A stretch of DNA of 64,000 bases from Rhinopomastus cyanomelas. Its lineage: Eukaryota > Chordata > Aves > Bucerotiformes > Rhinopomastidae. The notes beneath the pieces were generated by a model. The model ran no database searches, was not told the DNA's origin, and was given only the letters and a program-made list of their open reading frames with translations. Location of the stretch: positions 806,001 to 870,000 of the forward strand of contig VXBP01008606.1 of NCBI GenBank assembly GCA_013400115.1, read 5' to 3'. Positions 31,736-42,916 of this stretch are shown here, piece after piece; position 1 is the first letter of the stretch; each line of letters opens with the position of its first letter. A program made the position numbers and the translations under genes.

Positions 31736-33524
31736 GTTTTTATCAAAACATCTTTCTACTATTTCCGTGCTTATGCATGTGGTACATGCTTCTACAACTT
31801 ACACTTAAGACTCCGTTAGCTGATGCAACTGATTATTTTCTCCTCGCTCTTGCATTTTGAAACATTATTCTACTCTTAATTTTCAGCCTCCTCCACCTCC
31901 TCCTTCCTGTCTCTCACTTTTTTTATTTTCGCTGGTGACCACAACTGTAGTTTCAGTAAATAAAGCTAGTGCTTGATAATGTGGAACGGCCAGGAGCTTA
32001 ACTCTGCCCTTGGAGATCGCTTACATCAAACCAGCGATCAAAAAGTGGTGCAGATAAAATTTGTCATCAGGGATTTCCTACAAAAGAATTACAGTGGAGA
32101 AATAGCCTGATCGATACTATGGATTTTCACTGCAGGGGCTGATAGTCCAATTGCTGTGAAACACTCACACAGATAAAAGGGCATGGCTGCCACTTTGTTA
32201 CAGACTGCTGACTCAGCGCAAAGCCTGTCAGGTATTTATAGGCCAAAGTGATACAGAATTATCACCTTGCAGTGCCCAGCTCTTGTTAGTTCTGAGATTG
32301 CCTCCCTTTATGGGATTGCTAAATGCAGGTGAATGGAAAAATGATGGCTAACAGCTGTCAAAATGCAACAGAATGAAGTGCTTAAATCTTTTTTTATCCA
32401 TTAAAAGGGTAACAACTGAACATATATCATAGTGCAGATGTTGTAATGATATTTGGGGCCAGTAAACTAGGGGTTATAAACAATGTACATCTGATCAAAA
32501 TGGTAAGGAAAATACAAAAGGGAAAAAAAAAGCAATAATAAAAATTCTTCTTGTTACTTTACAGTATGTGGTTTGGCATTTTCTTTGCTGCTTTCTGCAG
32601 GATCTCCAGACCCCTGATCAAGGCTGCTAAGACCAGCCTCCCAGCTCCATCAATACTGTGGTAATTTTATACCCCATATACTGCAGGGAAAACTGCTTTA
32701 AGAAGTCATTGGGATGAGGCCAGGAACTCTGCTTCATTGTTCTAAGCCAGTATTTTACACCCTCACCACGATAAAACGCTGATAGATATCTAATATTAAC
32801 CAACAGCATTAAGGGCTCATTGACTTCAAGGACTGTTTCACACACAGACACTTACAGTACCAGACCATGATGAAGGCAAAAGAAATACACTCATCTCTTG
32901 GTCCAACAGGTAGTATAAAGCATCTCTGTCCCGGTGTACAGTCCGTGATTGACTGTTCTCAGCCGTGAATTATTCCTCTGCTGGTACCAGCCTCAGTGTA
33001 TTTCCTAGTGATGGTAACGAAGGGGGCAGACACTGCCTTCCCTTTTATCACTCTGTATAGTACAACAGGTATTAATTTTTGGAGATGGGGTACAGTGAGA
33101 GATTGTTTTTGACTGCATAAGGATAATATTTGGAAGGTCATACGGAAGGCTGTGGAGCCTGGTAACACAAAAAGAGACAGGATGTTTGATTACGAGGACC
33201 TGCACAGGCTTTGCCTTAGCCATAGCCTCCCAGGGGTTTTCCACACAGGAATGCTGATGGAGTGAGGTTTTTACAGCTTAAAACCAGTTTGAGAACTAGT
33301 CCAAATACATTTTTGAATGTACCTTCTCAGCGGGAACAGAGTCAAGTTGTGCTTTAGTACCTATGATGCTTTAAATACCGTAGCTAACAGCATCTGGAAG
33401 GTTGCACTGGGGGTCTCTCTTGCTGGAATAACCCCACAGTCCATCTCCCAGAAAACAACATCCTGTTACATGACTTTTTCATTTCACATGAAAGATGTGC
33501 TGACTGAGTTAGTCTTCTAACCAA
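31736..33524. other. Unassigned DNA, possible conserved non-coding block
   Basis: No exon or repeat recognised. A pyrimidine-rich tract covers ~31,885-31,930. Bases ~31,980-32,450 are of even composition, free of repeats and full of short motifs, as often seen in enhancers, but conservation cannot be judged from one sequence. Confidence 0.35.
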
Positions 33525-33758
33525 GGGGAGTCTCCTCCTCTGGAAACATCTGGAACCCCACCTGGACATGTTCCCATGCAGCTTGATCTGGGTGACCCTG
33601 CTCTGGTGGGGGGACTGTACAGGATGTTGATCTGGGTGACCCTACTCTGGTGGGGGGACTGGACTGGATGTTGATCTGGGTGACCCTGCTGAGGCGGGGG
33701 GATTGGACTGGATGATCTTTTGAGGTCCCTTCCAATCTCTAATCTTCTGTGATTCTAG
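33525..33758 (+). mobile_element. CR1 LINE 3' end with internal 44-bp triplication
   Basis: A plus-strand copy with the usual ORF2 end (GGGGAGTCTCCTCCTCTGGA) and tail (AATCTTCTGTGATTCTA). Between them a 44-base unit starting TTGATCTGGGTGACCCTGCT is present three times (33,583-33,626, 33,627-33,670, 33,671-33,714). Other copies have this segment once. Confidence 0.95.
33583..33714. repeat. Tandem repeat, three 44-bp units within a CR1 3' UTR
   Basis: Each unit runs from TTGATCTGGG to GGATG and contains CTCTGGTGGGGGGA or a near variant. The units differ at a few positions: TGTACAG in unit 1, CCCTACT in unit 2, GAGGCGG and ATT in unit 3. Confidence 0.93.
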
Positions 33759-36700
33759 ATCCACCCTGTCGTTGATAGTTTATGGAAATAAAATATTCAT
33801 GAAAGAAGGGGAGAGACCTGGACTGTGCTTAGGACAGGTAAGATGAAGTATAGGTAGATCTGTATCTTACCTTGTGCCTGGAGAGGGTACTTAAAAGGCC
33901 CTGCTGGCTGAGAGAAATCATCCTGGTTCCTTAGAAGAGGTTAATGGATCCATCACGAATAATGCTTTGAAAATCTCATTTTTTGCTGCTTTTTTAAATG
34001 TGTTCATCAATACTGGTTTTCAAACCACACTAGCTGTTTAGGAGAAACAAAAAGAGGAGGATTAAAAAGCTGAAATTTTAAAAATTAGTTGAGAAAGTCA
34101 TGGCCAAGAGTGGCTGAAATTCAGAGGAGTTTATGTACCTAATGCTTTGGGCCTCATTTAATAGCTGAGGTCTAAACTAAGGGAAGAGGTGCTGCACAAA
34201 TCCTGGGAACGATATGATTCAAAACAGCACAAACCCCCCAGCTTTAGGTAACACTGGAAGAATTTTTCTGCAAGTCTAACCGTAACAGTGAACTGCAGCA
34301 GCTCCGGAGTGAAAATGCATACGTTTTAAATTAAAATGCTGAAATCTAATGCAAAGTATTAATTTAAATAATAATTGGATTGCCTGTAAGAAACACTGTA
34401 GGTTCCTAAACCAACACCTTCCCTAACCAGGAGAGAAGCCACACCTTTCTCCACGCTCCACAGGGAAATTACTGTAGTGCTTGTCTGAAGTGCCTGGTGC
34501 TGGTAGAATCATAGCTGCTCTCATCGCAGTGTTGTTGGATGGAAGTTTACTGTCACTAGCAATAAGCAGTAGATAAAAGGAGGGACAGGGGGGATAAGAA
34601 AACAAAAGGGAAAAATAGAAGCTAAAAAATTCACCAGAGGTGAAAAAAAAGAGAGGGGAAAAAAGAAGATATACATAAACTAGTTGTTTTTGTCTTTCTA
34701 GTTGCTATGATGTGCACAAAGGAAATAGACTGAATAAAATCACATCTCAGGAACACCAACATAAATTCCCCCTTGCTTTGACAAGTACGTAATTTTGTGC
34801 AGTGATGCTCTTCACGTCTGGAGAGTTATGAGGCAATTTCATTCCCATCTGACAAATTTACAAAGAAACATTAGAGAGAAGGGATTAGAAAAGCGAGAAA
34901 TCTTTATAGACTTTTTCCTCAGGCTGTATTTTCCTTCCATCTTTTGGCTCTTCCTTGAGGAATATGTATGAGTGACTCATTCTGTATGAACGCCATAACC
35001 GAAACACTTAGCAGATAAGCATAACATGAAATGTGCTTTAAATCAACTAATTGTATTTACATTATCTGGGAGGGCTGATCCTCATTGGCTAAAGTTGGTA
35101 AAAATTTGCTATTGTGCATTTCCAAGATAACAATTTAGAGCCAGGCTAAAAGAAAAATAATAAAGGCAGCTATCACATTAGATCCATAACTTTGGAGGAA
35201 AGTCCGCGTCAGAGAAATAATTTGCATGTGCAGAACACTTCTCAGCTCCGAGCTCAGACTGACCTCTCTGCCCTCATTATGGTCTCATGAAGACGAATGA
35301 TATTTTTTCATTTTACACGTTGAGAAACTGAGGTAGATGAAAAGATCTCCTAAATTCAGGGAGAAAATAAATGTCACCAGAAAACAGGACAGAGAGGGAC
35401 TAGCTGGGCTGAGGTCGTTCTTCTGCATCACGAACAGCCTTTTCAATGGCATCAGGCTCTAACTTGAGAGAACGTCCACTCCATACGGGCCACCAGGTAC
35501 TCGCCAGCACAGCCTGCTGCACTTTGTACTGCTGAAAAAGGATGAGACCAGGTGAGATCAAAGTGTTAAAGCCTTGCCAACATCCGTGAAAGGCCACAGA
35601 TTCCTTGGGCTTGTGGCTGCACCATTGTGAACTCTTTCTGCCAGGAAACACTGGTTCAGCCTTCTCTCTGCTGACTGAGGAAAATTCTAGGACAGATAAT
35701 TCTAGAAGTAAATGATAACAAGAAATGCTGTAAAGGCTTTGATGTCTCCTGTAAGGTTTCATAAAACAGACAGCCATGGCTCATTTTAGTGACACTGCTG
35801 AACGTGTTTAAGCTGAGCTGATATATGGCTACTGGAGCAAATCAGTATTTTATGTTCTGTGAGTAATCAGGATAATTTTTCTTCCTGTTTTTTTTTCTTC
35901 ATTTTTTAATATCAAAACGTTGACACCGATTTGTTCATTACTGGGGTTATGTCGAGAAACTTCTACCAGAGATAATCTGGGCACTGCTAGACCAGGTCTT
36001 TTGTTTCGCTGTGGTTTCACCTGGGTCCCCTTTTAAGGTCATTTCAAGTGCTGGATGATGGTACTTTCCTCCTCTTTTTATTAATGAAAATTATATGATG
36101 GTGCTCGGAATTTCCAAAACATATCCCTTTCTTGGCACAAGGATGAAATATAATGAAATGCAGATGCTTTCTGATACAGAGCACAGATGAAAATGTTTTA
36201 TAACCACGACTTATGGAGAGAGGAAAGCACAGGGGACACGGTTCCTAGGGCCCTGGTTAAAGCCCCAAAGCAATCACTGCAATATCTGTAATATGACAGA
36301 AGAAAGTCGGGGGAGGGGTATTTATTATCTTTTTCATGGGACCCAGGTGGACCTCCTGGCAGCCATGTTTATGATTCAGGATCCATTTTAAAATAGTGAA
36401 CCATAATAAATGGAAACTCAGATGTGTAACTGTGCTGGATTTTAACGTGTTTCCAATTTTATCATCTCTGCTTTTGCAATCACTTCTGCATAGAGCACAC
36501 GGCCTCACAACAGCTTTCAACCACGCGGCCTCACCCGCTCATCCTCTTCCCTCCTTATGCTTCCACCACGGCACGGACGGGATCAAAACGTCTTTTATGA
36601 GACTTTGGTTTCACTTAGGAGTCAAAGGGAGACTAGAAAGACACTCCTCTTTTTCCAAGGAACAGAGGTGATAAAGGAAGCATTTCCTCTGCTTTCTGGG

Positions 36701-36967
36701 AAAAGAAAGCTAAATGATTTTCTCGCCTCAACAAAGTACTCTCCTTGCGTTTCAGACAGATGTAGAAGCAGAAACGTTTGCTCCTCCCTGGCCTTGGCGT
36801 GGTGTGTAGATAGTCCTTAGCCAAATAAACACTGGACACGCGTCCTTTAAACCTTGAGAGAATTATCAGAAGTTATTATGCAGTAGGACGGTCTCTTTGG
36901 TATCAACTAAACATGTTAAGAACAGCCCCTAAAACTAATACAGAAAAAGAGAGGTGGGTCCAGGCCA
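33759..36967. other. Unassigned single-copy DNA, 3.2 kb
   Basis: Few repeats. Purine-rich tracts occur at ~34,565-34,670. A possible MIR remnant lies at 35,308-35,350. Bases ~34,990-35,190 are AT-rich and motif-dense. The 125-codon minus-strand frame at 35,400-35,777 has no family similarity I recognise. Confidence 0.4.
35308..35350 (-). repeat. Possible MIR remnant
   Basis: TTTCATTTTACACGTTGAGA and AACTGAGGTAGATGAAAAGA resemble the most conserved MIR stretch read on its minus strand (the family pattern is TCATTTTACAGATGAGGAAA followed by CTGAGG). The match is short and could be chance. Confidence 0.4.
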
Positions 36968-37086
36968 AGAATCACAGAACATTAGTGACTGGAAGGGACC
37001 TTGAAAGAGCATCTAGTCCAATCCCCCCACCACAGCAGGATCATCTAGATCCAGTCGCACAGGAACGCATCCCAGCTGGGTTTTTT
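36968..37086 (-). mobile_element. Young CR1 LINE 3' end
   Basis: Minus-strand tail and 3' UTR (AGAATCACAGAACATTAGTG, GCATCTAGTCCAATCCCCCC, CATCTAGATCCAGTCGCACA), truncated at GGGTTTTTTCT. Confidence 0.94.
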
Positions 37087-37589
37087 CTGTAACATCCTAG
37101 AAGTCTGAAGACATTTGGGTAAAGAACTTTGGTTCCAGTCTGTCACTGCTGCTAGAGATGGAAACTGTAAGCTCAGCTTAAGATGCAAACTTCACTTAGT
37201 GAAGCAATTGTTTGGCTCACAGCTTATGTCTGGTAGAGCAGCCTGTTCAGATGTGGCCCCGAAACACAACTACTTCTCTGGATCTTTTCCCTGTATAAGA
37301 GACAAAAATCTCATGGGAGAGGCCATGACTGTGAACATTTCTAATGTGCTCTGGCAAGAGGATGGGCACAAATACAGACAAATTAGAAATATTCTGGCAT
37401 TGTTGGCTCCAGCCCAATCCAGAAATCATGAGTATAGACAAATAGGAAAATGTGATTCAGACAAATGACAAACTTGGGTGAGTTTAAGGTCATTATTTAT
37501 CTTAAACAATCTGTTACTATTGTCAGGAAGAAACAACTGACTAACTCCCCTGAACAGCTACAGGACTTTCTCCAAAATACAGAAATAAG
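37087..37589. other. Unassigned single-copy DNA
   Basis: No repeat or exon recognised. The 117-codon frame at 37,115-37,468 has no known motif. Confidence 0.4.
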
Positions 37590-37767
37590 ATGGTCAGGCA
37601 ATGGAATGGGCTTCCCAGGAGGTGGTTGAGTCACCACCCCTGGATGTGTTTAAAGATCATTTGGATGAGGTGTTGAGGGATCTGGTTTAGGGGTGAACTT
37701 GTAAGGTAGGGTAGATGGTTGGACTCAGTGATCCCAGGGGTCTTGTCCAACCAGAGTGACTCTGTGA
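37590..37767 (+). mobile_element. Old CR1 LINE 3' end
   Basis: A plus-strand copy of the subgroup seen at 15,554 and 17,350: GGTCAGGCAATGGAATGGGC, GGATGAGGTGTTGAGGGATC and GTAGATGGTTGGACTCAGTG. The tail is reduced to GACTCTGTGA. Confidence 0.93.
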
Positions 37768-39136
37768 AAAGCCTGAGCATATGGCCCCGTTACCCCTGCT
37801 GCCGGTTCACAAGAACTAAGAGCACAAAGACATCAGCCAAAGGCACTCAGCGTTTAGGAAAATTCAGTGCTTGTCCTAAAGCTGGGTTTAAGGGAGCATA
37901 AAGCTGCACGTTCGCCCTTCCCTTAGACGTGGCATATGGTGCAGCCCTACATGTTCACTGCTCGGAGCAGCGTACGGTCCTGTTATTCTGCAGATCATAA
38001 TTTAACACTTCACACTGGAGAGCTCTCCCCTCAGTCCTAGAAAACAACATGCTAAATCGGGGAAGTTCACACCAGAGTCTGCATAAAAAATAATTTCCAC
38101 AACTTGAAGGAATTCCTCTGAAAACATTCTGAACCTCTTCTAATGTTTTAATGTCTGTACGTGCTCCTGTGCTTACCACGTCCGTACAATTCCATGACTG
38201 CATGAAAATCAGAAAGTGAAGCATACTGCTACCTCATCCCCGAGCACAGACGTACAGCTCACCTCTCTGAGAACCTAAAGCCTACCTAGCTCCCTCTGAA
38301 AAGAGTAGATTGAAACAAAGGTGGAAAGTCTACTTAAAAATCACTTTGGAAAAAATGTAGAAAAACCTACTATTTCCCCATTTTCTGTATGTGTGAGACA
38401 TCTAAGAATAACCCATTTCATAACAAAGGCAGTGGAAACAAAATATTTGAGTTATTTTGATCACGATAATCCCAATTGTTTTGAAAGTAAATTATATCGG
38501 GAAGTCTCTCCAGAATGTACTTGCAAATTCACGGGAATGCCATTAAAATACAGCATTAATTAACATCCACTTTATAAAAGTGCTGCTAATATTGTGTAAA
38601 CAAGCAAGATTTGAAAAGCTTATTTTTGACTTGTATCTGCATACGCAGTGTGATCATGGTGAGTTAAAAAAATACCTAAATAGCACTGGGAAATGAATTT
38701 TCACAGTTTGTTTCTGGTTGAAGACACACCAAAGTACCTGTCTTTAATTTGAGTAGCTGTGAACAAAAGGTACTTGCCAGCTTGCTTAGCATCGTATTTA
38801 TATGCTCATGTCAGTTCAGCCATGGGAGGAATACTGATGTGTCAATATTTGTTAGCCAAAATGATAATAAGTAACTGACTTGAAATAACTTAAAACAATC
38901 AGAAGCAATTGTGCAGGATTTTATCAGGTTAAATCTGGCCGCACTATAGTTTGTCTCTTCAGAACTAAAGCCCGTCGGGCAGCATGCTAAACAGCCCTGG
39001 CTGGTGGAGCAGAGTGGCTGCAGAACTAGCGTCTGAGGCAAGGTGTGTTTCCCTGACAGACTACCACAGCCTCCATTAGCATCATGGGCCAAGCAAGGGA
39101 GAACTGCAGTGGGTTGTTGTTGATGTCTAGAGCTCA
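37768..39136. other. Unassigned single-copy DNA
   Basis: No repeat or exon recognised. Short opposed frames near 38,000-38,560 carry no motif. Confidence 0.4.
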
Positions 39137-39321
39137 CAGGAACACAGAACATTAGGGATTGAAAGGGATCATCTAGTCCAATTACCCTGCCATAGCAGGA
39201 TCCCCTAGACCAAGTCACACAGGAACATGTCCAGGCAGGTTTTAAACCTCTCCCGAGAAGGAGACTCCACAACCCCCCTGGGTAGCCTGTTCTAGTGCTC
39301 TGTCACCCTCACTGAGAAGAA
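39137..39321 (-). mobile_element. Young CR1 LINE 3' end
   Basis: Minus-strand tail, 3' UTR and ORF2 end (CACAGAACATTAGGGATTGA, CAGGATCCCCTAGACCAAGT, GCTCTGTCACCCTCACTGAG). About 14 bases are missing from the 3' UTR near 39,166. Its 5' end touches the tail of the next CR1. Confidence 0.94.
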
Positions 39322-39362
39322 GGATAGAGATTTTCTTTACGTGCCTCATCAAATATCATCAT
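39322..39362 (-). repeat. Non-canonical CR1 3' tail (shared with 44,854)
   Basis: This ~41-base block (GGATAGAGATTTTCTTTACG, then TGCCTCATCAAATATCATCA on the plus strand) takes the place of the octamer tail of the CR1 at 39,357. A near-identical block lies at the same position of the CR1 at 44,893. Confidence 0.8.
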
Positions 39363-39522
39363 AGGGATTGGAAGAGACCTTGAAAGATTGTCTAGTTCAG
39401 TCCCCCTGCGACAGCATGATCTCCTAGATCAAGTTGCACAGGAACATGTCCAGATGGGTTTTAAACATCTCCAGAGAAGGAGACTCCACAACCCCCCAAG
39501 CAGCCTGTTCAGTTGTCTGTAT
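39357..39522 (-). mobile_element. CR1 LINE 3' end, GAAGAGACC subgroup with altered tail
   Basis: Minus-strand 3' UTR and ORF2 end with the subgroup marks GGAAGAGACCTTGAAAG, CTAGTTCAGT and CTCCTAGATCAAG (plus-strand reading). It lacks the TTCTGTGA octamers. Confidence 0.93.
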
Positions 39523-40258
39523 CCAGCTCAGGTTTCAAGTTAGACGGTAGAGCAACAATAAACCCTCCCAGAACAGCGTTGTTCTGGTTATGACTTAACT
39601 TTTGACCTTGTAGGTGATAAGTTCACCTTGGTATTACTTGCAGCATCTCATTTTCACTACTTGGAATCTAAACCAAAATTTTACAAAAGAAGCATTTTTT
39701 TTCCTAGTATTAAAATAATCTGGCATTGGAGGCAAAGTCAGCTGAAGGATTTAGGAGAAAGGAAAGTGAGTGAGAGCTAAGGTGATTTAGAGAAAGAAAC
39801 CCCTTCCCCTCTCCCTCATCTTTTCATCTTTCCTGTTCCCGATTACTTCTGTCGGTTTACATTCCACATGTGCAGAGTCTGACCTAGCATGATATTAGAC
39901 ATGTAATCACTTCGTATACAACACCAGGTTAAAATGATTGAAAGAAAATGAAAATCTAACCTATGACTATTATGAATCACTCCCAATACACCGTGCATTT
40001 CATTACTGCGCTGGAGGAGAGGCAGCCATGGGGAGCTATTGTCCCCACTGCAGCACGTGCAGCAATGTCACAGAAAGCCGTTTGCCAAGATCTCTACAAC
40101 ACTACATGTTGTTTTTTGGGTTCACCTGAGTTCATCCAGGGGCTACGAATATGTAAGTCTCTAAACCTCTGCTTAGACCTCTAAACAGAGGAGATGATTT
40201 TGCTTCCCTGCCCAGGTGTCCTTGTCACATCCTGAGTCAAACTGATACAGAGAGGAAG
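39523..40258. other. Unassigned single-copy DNA
   Basis: No repeat or exon recognised. Confidence 0.4.
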
Positions 40259-40524
40259 GCTCTAGTGAAAGGACAAGGGGCAGTGGGTGTGAGCTGGAAC
40301 ATAGGAGGTTCCACGTAAATATGAAAAGGAACTTCTTCCCAGTGAGTGTGACAGAGCACTGGGACAGGCTGCCCAGGGGGTTGTGGAGTCTCTTTGGTGA
40401 CGTTTAAAACCTACCTGGATATGTTCTTGTGCGACTTGGTCTAGGTGATCCTGCTGTGTCAGGGGGTTGGACTAGATGGTCTTTCGAGGTCCCTTCCAAT
40501 CCCTAATGTTCCGTGATTGTGTGA
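40259..40524 (+). mobile_element. Young CR1 LINE 3' end, about 265 bp
   Basis: A plus-strand copy from TCTAGTGAAAGGACAAGGGG through the ORF2 end and 3' UTR to GTTCCGTGATTGTGTGA. GAAGG occurs at both edges and may be a short target duplication. Confidence 0.96.
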
Positions 40525-41454
40525 AGGATCAAGACTCACAGGCACCCTTGACAAATCTTTAATCCAGAAGACCCACAAAGCATCTGCTCCGCACCCGCAA
40601 AACTCTGGGCTGCAGAACATTTATCAACAGCAAGAAGCATCAATAGATGGCAGAAAGCAGTAAACTGTCAGGTACCACAAGGACAAAGCAGGAGAGTTCA
40701 AAATTCTTGAATCCTATAATAACAGTGGGGGACTTATGATGGGAAATCTTTACCTTTAAGACACATACTGTTTTAGAATTAAACACCTTTTTTTCCTTCT
40801 CTTTCTCAAAGAGAGAAATCTTTGAACCAGTCACTTTTATCAGCTTCTGGAAACAGTTCCACATGCCCATGTGCACCTACTCTGCTGGCAACAGTAATAA
40901 CGTGCTGGCTGTGAAGCTCCAGTGGCATGAGAAATAGGCAGTTTGTGGGTGGAGGCAATACCTTTTATTAGATCAACTGATTAGGCTGGAAAAAAGACAG
41001 ACAAATCTTCAGAAAAACAAATCCCTCTTCAGACTTTAAATGTAACAGACATCTTGAAGACACTTGTATAAAAGTTTGATATGATGCTTTAAAGCACTGC
41101 TCATTCGTAAGATCACTCAAGGACTCCTTCAGAAGCTGCAAGTCTTCAAAAGTGATCCAGGAAATGCTATCGTACTCGGTGCTTTTCAAAGGCTAAAAAA
41201 ATTTCCTGTTGTGAAAGAACAGTAGGAAATGATTCTGCTGCTGTTTTTGGCTGAACACTGCCCAAGTTTCAAGTTTGGATGATCCTCATTTCCATTCTAA
41301 AGGGTGATGTTTACCGAGAGCTAGGTTTGCCTTTGTGAAGTGTTCAAATGGTTGGTATCGACAATTGTTCAAATAACTACCATCAGGAAGAATGGCTCAC
41401 AAGTGGGTTAGAGGTTCAACACACACAAATGGTCCTAAGAAATGTCCAAGACAC
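40525..41454. other. Unassigned single-copy DNA
   Basis: No repeat or exon recognised. Confidence 0.4.
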
Positions 41455-41669
41455 AAATAGAAGAAGGAAGTTCTTCACAGTGAAGGTGACAGAGCACTGG
41501 GATGGGCTGCCCAGAGAGTTTGTGGAGTCTCCTTCTCTGGAGATGTGTAGAACCCACCTGGACATGTTCCTGCACCACTTGGCCTAGGTGGTCCTGCTCT
41601 GGCAGGGGGATTGGACTGGATGATCTTTCGAGGTCCTTTCCAGTCCCTAATGTTCTGTGATTCTGTGAG
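41455..41669 (+). mobile_element. Young CR1 LINE 3' end
   Basis: A plus-strand copy from AGAAGAAGGAAGTTCTTCAC through GGAGATGTGTAGAACCCACC to the tail TGTTCTGTGATTCTGTGA. Truncated in the last third of the ORF2 C-terminus (frame to 41,587). Confidence 0.95.
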
Positions 41670-42297
41670 ATGCATCCAAGGAATTAAAGGGAGGAAGGGA
41701 GAATGCTGAGCTTTCCTCTGATTTTGACGAAGCCCTAGTCCCTACTGTAATTAACTTCCTCTCAGTTCTGTGTGGTTGTTCTTAACCCTGCAGACTGCAC
41801 AGTGCAGCAGTGTATTAGTGCTGGCTTACCCCATGCAGATCCTGATGCTGAGAGAAGAGGTGGTGGAGAAGCCATTTGGCAGCTCCATGTCACTGAAGAA
41901 TATCTGAGTGCAGATAGAAACTCCCACTTAGTAGATTAAATTGGCTTCTCAGGAGCTTTTGTATCACCAAAATAGCATGAAATATATTTACCCTCAAGCT
42001 CATATTCTAAAAATTTGTTTGCCCACTAGGAATGCTAAATGAACCGAAACCTTGAACATGCTGAGGACAGTAGAATGAACAGACAAAACACAGTGACCTT
42101 GGATATTACATTCTACATCATCTCTAAGGTTTCTGCATTGTATATTCTTATTTCTAAGCCAGTGTAGAGTACGTGGCTGCCCGCTCAGACTCATGTGTTT
42201 TTCACCAGTGATCTTGACGTGCCATCTCTGGACAAGCCACTTTTCCCAGCCCTGAGTTTATCTCAGCCGGTTGTAAGCACTCCAGAAGTTGCTTAAC
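41670..42297. other. Unassigned single-copy DNA
   Basis: No repeat or exon recognised. Confidence 0.4.
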
Positions 42298-42388
42298 CTG
42301 ACTAGATATGTCCCTGTGCAAGTGGATCTAGGTGATCTGGCTGTGGTGGGGGGATTGGACTGGAGGATCTTTCAAGGTCCCTTCCATA
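42298..42388 (+). mobile_element. CR1 LINE 3' UTR, tail displaced by an insertion
   Basis: Plus-strand CTGACTAGATATGTCCCTGT through GGTCCCTTCCATA. The element stops one step short of its tail, and a plausible rest of the tail (TAATGTTCTGTGGTTATGTT) is found after the insertion, at 42,915. Confidence 0.88.
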
Positions 42389-42577
42389 TGGCCCTGCAAC
42401 AGGTTGGGGTCCTGAGAAGCAAAGAGCCTTCTGTACCGAAGTGAAGCGTGTCCTGCTTGTGGGTTTTGGCGAAGCAATGTGTTATTGAGAGGCAGTGAAA
42501 CAGGTGCTGCTGCTGAAGCTCCTCTGCTTTTAGCCAGAGTAAGAAGTGCTGGTGCTGGGCTGTGTGAGCTGGTTTGC
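42389..42577 (+). other. Unknown 189-bp segment fused to the 5' side of a CR1
   Basis: Sequence of ordinary GC content (starting TGGCCCTGCAACAGGTTGGG) with no CR1 similarity in either orientation that I can see. It lies inside the same pair of TCCATA repeats as the CR1 that follows, so it may have arrived with it as one chimeric insertion. Confidence 0.5.
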
Positions 42578-42910
42578 TTTGACCTCATTAATGTTGATAA
42601 ATATGTTAAAGATGGGTGCCAGGAGGATGGAGCCAGGCTCTGCTCAGTGTCATCTAATGATAGGATGAGGGACAGTGGGCTTGAGCTGGAACATAGGAGG
42701 TTCCACCTAAATATCAAAAGAAACTTCTTCACAGTCAAGGTGACGGAGCACTGGAACGGGCTGCTTCAGGGGGGTTGTGGAGTCTCCTTCACTGGAGATG
42801 TTTAAAACCCGCCTGGATGTGTTCCTGTGCCACTTGGTCTAGGTGATCCTGCTGTGTCAGGGGGACTGGACGATCTTTCAAGGTCCCTTCCAGTCCTTGA
42901 TGTTCTGTAA
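42578..42910 (+). mobile_element. Young CR1 LINE 3' end, inserted into another CR1 tail
   Basis: A plus-strand copy from CCTCATTAATGTTGATAAAT (ORF2 C-terminal part, frame with INVDKYVKDGCQEDGARLCS) through the 3' UTR to TTGATGTTCTGTAA. Flanked by TCCATA at 42,383-42,388 and 42,911-42,916. Confidence 0.95.
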
Positions 42911-42916
42911 TCCATA

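Noticed and set aside
33583..33714. Three 44-bp units as an independent satellite
   Set aside because: The unit is CR1 3' UTR sequence, so it is an internal expansion of that element and not a separate satellite.
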